Source of the DNA: Antedon bifida
Taxonomy: Eukaryota > Echinodermata > Crinoidea > Comatulida > Antedonidae
NCBI GenBank assembly: GCA_963402885.1
Contig: OY727099.1
Location: 3,336,001-3,400,000 of the forward strand
Reading direction: 5' to 3'
Length of the DNA stretch: 64,000 nt
Each line of letters opens with the position of its first letter. Positions within the stretch are counted from its first letter, which is position 1. The notes under the pieces were generated by a model. That model did not search any database. It was given only the letters and a program-made list of their open reading frames with translations, and had not been told where the DNA came from. Below are positions 53,301-62,300 of this stretch, piece after piece. A program made the position numbers and the translations under genes.

Positions 53301-56300
53301 AAACTGCTGAAGAACAAAACAGTGAAAATAATTCTTCTGTGTCATTTTTTTTCAGTCTTATTTCATGGTTTTTTTTGTATGTGTTAGATATTTAGACAAC
53401 CAACCAAAAAAACAAAAAAAAAATTAAGATTTTGCATTACCTCTTCTAGACTGGTTGTAGAATTGCACAGTAGCACTTCATCATAACTTGGGAGGCATTC
53501 ATTGTTTTCCATGTAAACAGACAGTACTGTGTTAAGAACATTTCCTGTTAACATAAACAACATGATGCATTTTAATTGTTAATGAAATGTTATCATTTGT
53601 TAGAGTTTCTTCACCTGATGATGACAAGCTATGTCTCAAACATGTTGTGTTAATAAAATTCTATTGAGGTCTTTTAACTTATTTTAATTTTATTTTTCCT
53701 GTCTACTCTGCCTATGCAGCTCTTTGCTTTATAATGAAATAAGATATGTTTTATAAACAGGATTCCTAAAATTTTAATGGTAGGGGTCATTTTAATTTCA
53801 ATTTCAAAGTACAGTAGCATTACTTAAATTGGTGTGTTCGAATGTGTATGTATCAGTACAAACACAAAGATATTTGTGGTGTCAATATCATTATCAAAGA
53901 TTATTCACAAACATTTATGTTGTATTGTGAGGACGCTAGTTTAACTGAAAATAATATGGAACAACTTGAGTTCAATAATTGTGTTAAAAAAGAAAATGCC
54001 AGATCTATAACTAAATTCTGTACTGTCGTACTTACTTGCAGGGCTAACAATGAGGTTAGTATGTCCTATTTGAAATACTTGAGGGAAAGTTCTTGTTGTT
54101 GTATTTGTTGTATCTAAAAAAAAGAAAAAGAAAAACCTGATTATACATTATTCATGAACATTAAAGATGAATTGAAGTTGTAATCTCCTAATAGAGGTAA
54201 CTGGCAAGTGAACCACAATGATGTCACTATGTTTTTGTATGAGTTACATCATTTTTTACCTATCACAGCAGTGGTTCTAGCCTATTGTAGGCCTACAGTA
54301 GTCTATCTGATGTAGTAGGCCTATTCTGTGGTGATCAAAATATACACACACGCACATTTGGTCTAAATTGCCTGGGCTGCCATACATAGTAGTAAGTGAA
54401 GTAAATTAACATAAAAAAGGAAATCACAACACTTCCAGTTATGTATAATAATAATAATGTAAATTAGTGCCTCCAATCATTTATTCCAATACAATTTTAG
54501 ACGACTTTGCATCTATTGGGTTAAAATATGCTCTAGATTTACATTCCTTAATACAAAAAATATGTTCAAAGAGGTATATTTTTTTATCTGAAGTTACATT
54601 CCCAATCATCATAATTTAAGGTTTTAACCATAGTTATTGCAAACTTGACTTACCATCTAATGAAGCCAAACAGTACAGAAGCTTCCCAAGTGTCTCAAGA
54701 CTAACATAATCAGATAAGTCTACAGACTTTGTTGAGCTTAGATAGTTTTTCCATAGATGTTTAAGCTTTTTTACAAGAGTTCTGAAAAAGAATATTATTC
54801 CAAATTATTCTATCACCAATTCATACGATACAAGATTCAAGTTCTTAACAAATCATCCTTTTATACAACATGAAACTCACCCTTTGATTGCTTTCATTCC
54901 CTTTAACAAATCTTTCCTGACATTTTCAGTTCCCAAGCCACGATTCTGAAGACTGAATGGTTTTTGTTCATTTTCTTTGCTATCAAAAGTATCCTGTGCT
55001 ACTTCATTCCCGAATTCTTCATCATCATTTCTTAGATCAGACAGACAACAACCAACTCTATCAATAAATCTCTTCACCAACACTTCTAAGACTTCATCTT
55101 CATAAGGACTATTGAAAATAAACTCAACTGCTTCTTCAATACTAAGTGGCTTCTTGTCCTCTATATATGCCATCGTCTGTTGTTCATCAACCATTTCTTT
55201 CATTTCATCCCAGAAGGTAATCAGTTGTTCATTGCTTTCATTGATTACAACATCTTCCGATGTGGCATCTTCGTTTACAGTTTCCTCTTCAATACTTGAA
55301 TCGGTTTCTTCAGAACACTCAGCAACTGCTCTTCTCAAATCCTGAACTGTACAATTTGGTCTCACAAGACTTAGTAGTGCATATACTTCTGGACGAACAT
55401 CTTCATTTCCAAACTTTGCGAGAGCATGCTGCAGAATCACAAGTTGCTTTGTCGTGTAAAAATTGAGATGATACAAATCTTCTCTTCTTTCATCGATATA
55501 ATCATACCATTCCTTCAGACTTTCTTTCAGAAAAACTAGCAACTCATTTAAAATATCTGTAAGCTTTCTTTTACCAAACAGAGGTTTCAGGTCAATGACA
55601 CAGAAATCTACAAGAACCTTGAATTCACTGTCCTTATTACAATGCAGACAAATCTTCATATCTGTAAAGTGTATATTTCCTGATGCACACATTTTGTGAT
55701 AGTATGCTTCCAGATCCTGAGCCCCATCAAATATCTATGAAAAGAACAAATAATTTGCATAATTTCATGCAGGTGAAAGTGTGGTGTAGGAAGTTTGAGT
55801 AAAGCATACTTACATATAATAAACAAATATATCAAACAAAAATAAATAAAGTCTATAAGGACATAATGACTTTTTCAATGTGTAACTATAATGTATTACT
55901 GGATGGAAGGAAACTATAATAATAATAATTAATAAATATATTTGAAATTGTTAAATAACACAGTAGGACTACTGTTGATAAAATTGGATGTATCATTACG
56001 ACAGTTAATGTTGATTGCCCTTTGACATACATTATGTGGTTTGTGTAGTAATTCGGTTTCAAGTTTCAATAGCTGTAACAACCCACTCTGAAGGATTACC
56101 ACATCCTTACCTCTACAAAGCGATCAATTTCTTCTTTTGCATCAGTAGTTCTGTGGGCCTTGCCAGCAACAAGCATCAACTTACTCTGTAGATCTTTCAG
56201 TTCTTTAACCGTGTAAATCTTTTCCCTACCAATTCTCCACCTTGTTGCTGGAACACGAAGCTGTAAACTTCCCTAAAATAACATTTCAATAAAGTTATCT

Positions 56301-59300
56301 GTTGCATTATGTATGCCCATTTTTATTTACCATGTAATCACATGTCTCTGTGACGATAGCAAAACATTTAGTTACAGTACTTCCATGCATTGGCCGCACC
56401 ACACCCTCCCAATTCTGGTGAATTTCTAAAGGCCAACTCACACAGCCTCTTGACGAGTCTTAAATGTGATTGGTGAATACGGCCACATGATCCCAATTCT
56501 GGACTACTTTTAGGCTGCTAAATTATGGCCGAATTGTGACTTTTTGTGATCACTGACTGGAAACATAATATATTTATTACACTACAGACAACTACCTGTT
56601 AAGCCTATAGACTTTATTTAACATTTAAAAATCATTTTTAATTTTGAAACTCAGCTCTTGGCAGAGTAATCTCTCAATGTTCTTGTTATATTATACCTTG
56701 GTTAATTTGCCAATTTCATAAATCCCTTTTGAATTAATTTTCTCCACTTCCTGTATTGAAGTCACTTCCATTGCACCATGTGATTCTTTAATACCCTTCA
56801 GCCAATCCATGTAATCAGAAATATCCGACTATAATAAATAACAAAACAGACAGTTACCAAGATTGTCATATCCAGGTCGAAATAAGTCTATCTAAGTATC
56901 AATAGATTGCTTATAATCAAGTATGTACAAGAAAAGTTCTATTTATTTATAATTTTTAAGAACAAAAACAATCCCATTACAAACCTCATAACATTTATGC
57001 CAATTCTGTAATTGACATTATGTGCTTGCTATTGTTTTTGTTTACTTCTTGCATTAAAGAAAGTTCAATAAATAGTTGTTACAACACATGTAGAATAATG
57101 AATTTGTGATTACCAGTTTACTTGACAATTGTGGATCATTTTTCAGAGCTTTCCATGTTTGTTTGCAGATGTTTATGAGCTTTTCAAAATCACAATCTTT
57201 AGTAAGATTAAAAATAAAAGCAGAATAACCAGTTGCAACCTGATGGAGACAGGCAACTCTGTCAACTTCCATTGGAGTTTCCCCAGCTTGGATCATTGCC
57301 AAATCTACAAACACATTCAATTCCTGCACACCTATACAAATTGAAAGTAATGTGAATTGTCAAAAACTCTCTGAAATGTATCTTTCAACTACAGTACTGA
57401 CTACATATCATATACCAAGCTCACACGTTTGTGTATAAACGCATGACAAGCGTGTAATTAATTAACAATACTATCAAGATTAAATAGTTTAAACAAGCTT
57501 TAAATTCAATATACCTTGTGTCGAAAATTGTGTCAAATTGTGGTATGTTGAATCTACTGTGCTGTAAGTTAGTTTAAACCATTTAATCTAGTTACCGGCA
57601 CATATGAACTTTCATTCGAACAATACTATTCATATTCACTCATGCATTATGGCATTGAGTAATTCAACTCCAATTATTAATTTGACAAGTTGACTATTGA
57701 CAAGCACAGGCATGTAATAACAAAGTATTGTTTATTTTAAAAGTTTGTAAATAAAACAGGACACAAAACATATATATACTTACTTTTTATTTCCTTTTTT
57801 ATCCAACTAATAAGGTCTTTACTTTTCATTAGTGTTTGCAAACATTCACTCTCTTCTCTTGTCACATTTTCAAGCTCTTTACAGACTTTTGTCATACCAC
57901 TATTCACATTTTTCAAAAGTGTCTGTTTGAAATTTGTTTTGTTCTGAAAGTACATATAACAATAAGAATTCAAAATGTATTAATTTAATATTTATAAATG
58001 ACTTAAACTTTTAAGCTGACCTTGTGCATGTAAAAGTGAATCATGATTCCACATTTAGAATGAATACTTTAAAAGACCTGATAAAACAACAAGATGTCTA
58101 GAAAGCTCAAATCTAGAAGAAAAAAAACTATTCATGAATGTTGTAGACACAAACATTTGTTAAATATTTTTAAAAACGCATCGTCTACTAAAAATAAAAT
58201 AACTTACCACCAATGAACACAACATGTTTACAGCACTTAAATCTCCGTTCAGTTGAAAAGTTTCATGGATCTCCTGGATAATTTTGGCTGTTGCAAAACA
58301 TCTGTTAATTTGTCGATAGAGACGGATTAGATCACAACGATTTTTGATCCAGTACTCTGGAAAGTGGTGAGATTCAAAGATTTTGAAATGCGACTCCAAG
58401 TTTTCATCAGAGATATCACGTAAGTTGTTGTCAATAGACTTTAATGTGATATTACCAAGCATCAAGGATTGACAGAAGTCATGTAACTCTTTCTTTACAT
58501 ATTGCCATATTCTCTTCTCCACATTGTCCAGTGTCATCAGTTTTCCACTTTCTCCTCGTTGCCTTAACTCTCTACAGACGCTCATGTTCCAGAAGTGTCG
58601 GAAGATTGAACTGTCATAAACCTTTCGAATTTCAGGGAGCATTTCACTTACTTCATTTGAAAAATTGAAGAATGTAATATTTGGGGATGTCAACATACTC
58701 AACATACACATTTGGATGTCAGATGGGCAGCATAACTCATTTAACTTTAGTGGGTCTTTATTCATTTTAAATAATTTCTCAGTTTCTGTTACATCCACTA
58801 TCTGAGTTTTCCTTCCACTGCTGTCTTCTATAAAAAAAAAACGTTTTTGCATCATACTATTTTTGTTATTGTCCTAGGTTCCAACCCCACAATGGATGAA
58901 ATGACAGGTTACATGCATACATTTTATTTATGTTTGAGTGAGTATATAGTATAGTGCATATATACTGTACTACGTAGAAAGGTGTGCTCTATTGCAATTA
59001 ACAAAAACTTATTTCAACCTAGAGAATCTTTATGGGTGTTATTGATTAATGGGGATCAATAAATCTATCTCGAAATGATGTAAACAAATATTCTCTTCAA
59101 CTCAAAAACATTCTTTTATACTACTGTACATTCCCATATTATTCAAGTTATATTAACGATTACTATGATCTATATTATAATGGTAAGAAGACCAAAAGAC
59201 TGGTTAAACTCAAATTACTACTTGAATATTATTACATTTGGAAGATACATTATTTTAGAATCTCAAATTTACCGATGTCTCTGCACATAGTCATCATTAC

Positions 59301-62300
59301 AGCAACACTAATTGAAAAATCCTCAAAAGCTTTCAGTTCATATTCTCGCTGCTCAACTACACTACGCACCAACACATCAAACTGAATATTGCTATTATTA
59401 GCATAATGTGGTAAGTATTTCTTTGCAATTCCTGCAACATCCATGACATCAGTGAGTTTGAAAAATTGTTCTTTCTTCTCTAGAATCAATTTAAGATCTT
59501 TTACTTTAACTGAGCCGCTGAAAATGCTGTCCAGTACACAATCTTCCATCAAAGACTTAGCTTTTAAGAGCAAAGACTGGGCTGTTTCAGTTAAAGCAAT
59601 GCTGCTTTTGCCCTTAACTGAAAAAAGTATAAAAATGTATGTATACATATTATGATGTCCAACAGTTTTTTTCCCATAATCTTACAAAACATATAATGTT
59701 ATAAATATTCATTAAAAAATAGATTACTTTTTATGAATAAAAAATCCATTAATACTGTCATACCTGTCATTTTAAGAAAATTGGCAAGTGGTTTCCATTG
59801 TAGGTGGTACCGAAGTGTCATGGCATCTGGTTTTGATAGTGAGCTTTTAAGCAGATGAGAGAATAATTCACCATATTTGGTTGCTTCAGATGATAAAGGC
59901 AGTCCATGTGTGAGACTGGACATAATGTTTTCTCCACTAGTACCCTATATTATGTGATACACATTTAAGAAATTGTATTGAGTTTTTCTCCAATAAAATC
60001 AAGTGTGATTTCTATTAGAGACCAAAACACTTTTCATAAAGCCTACAGAACAGTGTAGATAGATCTAGTTGATGTTCCATGTTTACAAATTGAGCCGTTG
60101 CATAAAAATAGTATTGTTGGCTTGATAAAAATAAGCAAAAATATTCAAAATCAGGATGTTTCAAAAATTGTTAAAGCAACAGTATTTATCTTTAAATCCT
60201 AAGCCAACATTGATAGGTGTACATTTTTTATCTTTTTAATGTATACCAAGTAAAAAGTAGGGCCTATGCAAAATAAAGATCCTAGAAATTTGCATTTGTT
60301 TAGTTTTGTTTATACAGTACAAGATACTTTACCTCCATAACTTTATCTATGACACCAAATGCTGCTTCTGAAAAGGCTTCCTGAATTCTTCCAGCTATAT
60401 TGCGAAATTCTGTATTGCAATAAAATGTTACCACTTCTTGTTCTCTGTTTGTCTGGATTCTCTACAATCAATTACATTATCAATTTTTTAAAAACTAAAC
60501 AGCAATAGATGCGGGGTCTTTCAGAGACTAGGTGAAAGGGATTGTACATATAAATGTACTAACTGCGCCAGTTTGATTGGGAATTTTGAAACTATTATTT
60601 AACTTTGTATGTACCACATGCAAAAAAAAATACAAACAAATTGTAATAGTATAGCTAGTGGAGCAGTAGCCTTCAACTACGATGGTTTCTCCACCACACA
60701 CTCCAGCTAATGGAAATCTTTCAGAGAAGTCCTTTTAATTACAGTTTGGCTCATTGAAAAAATATGTGGAAATTAATTCATTCTTAATTCTATAATTTGG
60801 TATCAAAGTATGAATCCAAGTTGGAGATGTCCAAACAATTTATGAAGAATCTGGTAGAGATAAAACTAAACAGAAATGAGAGGTATTTGCAATTTTAAAT
60901 GATGGCAAACTTCTAATTTAGACATACTATTGTTTTCAAAGGCATGTATACATTTAAATTTGGTTTTCTACTATTATGGGATATTACGAAATTTTTTGCA
61001 AATATTATCATTTTATAATACTGTACTACTGAAAAGATTTTGTAAAGATAAAAAAAAAACTATTACCGATCTGATGCTTTCTTGTAAACTTGTGTACAAA
61101 ACGTTGTGCCATATTTCTTGAAAATCTTTATGACTGAAACCTATACTGAACAGGTTATTGATCAATCCAATCTTGTAAATATAAAAGGAAAATATTTTAA
61201 TTAAACATTCTAAATTTATTAAAAATAGAAATTTCTTTTGATTTTAAAATGATTACTGCAGAATTGTACATCAAGTTTTTTTTCCAGTATAAAATGATAG
61301 AAGTGAAGTTTCTGCAGTGATTGCAACTTAACTGTGTGATGCAGGTATTGTATAAGTTTTCAGTACTTACTGTGAAATCTGAATAACCATTGCTCTCTAT
61401 CAAACTCTTTATCAGATTTTTAACAAGTTCTCTGGCATCAGCTATATACACTTTCATTGTCTCAACCAAATGAGATGCTGAATCTGAATTAGATCGAGCT
61501 ACACATCTGTCTACACTTACAACAAACAACTGCAGCAGCAACATAATTGTTGTAAAATTGTCTTTATTAGGACAACGTTTAAGACATAGCAATGCTTCTA
61601 AGATAGTTTGTGTTGCTTTGTAATCATGTTCAGTAAGTTCGTTGCCTGAACTGTTCAATAAAAAAACAATTATTCAGTATTATTTCAAATTATCACACCT
61701 ATTTCTACATTTTGTATTAGTATTGGTAAAATATATGTATATTTGCAAGTAAATACTATACAAATAAAATGATTTTGTTCTAGGAAAAAGAAAGATAAGA
61801 AATTTTGTTATGAAGAAATTATATTTCCTAAAATAATGATTATGATGATAATGATTGTATTGCGTCTAAACAGCATTAGTGAAAGGCGTAGAGACTTTGT
61901 ATATCCTTTGCGAAATCCATTTTGAATCCCAACTCCAAGTTCTCACTTCTTCCGCTTAGAGGTAATACTATTCATAAATATTATAGGCCTACTCGCAATG
62001 CTGATAGGATATGTAATATCAATTGTAACTCTCTGCGCCACAAGACTAGTCCTTTATCATATTTAGTACAGTTAATTATTAATTTGTAATGTGTTTATTG
62101 TTATCCTTTTGTTATCAAAGTGCAATTCAGCGGGATATTTTTTTCCTGCTGCTAAATGTTATGTTGAATTGAATTATTGAATAAATATACCAGTGATATA
62201 AATGAAAGATACCAGTTTCTGAGTGGTCATAAAGCAATATACAAAATATAATGTATTTCCCAAGCACATACAATAAAAAAACTGATAATTTGTAGAACAA

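Larger units (their letters stand above)
42881..60332. other. Other RNF213 introns over 300 bp without a recognised feature
   Basis: I see no gene, RNA or clear repeat in the introns 45332-45851, 46016-46381 (apart from the weak SINE), 53078-53440, 54114-54653, 55735-56110, 56273-56696, 57332-57783, 58828-59272 and 59945-60332, nor in 60462-61066 beyond this span. They are AT-rich; occasional words of the TAGGCCTAC type occur, as at 54289-54320. Confidence 0.4.
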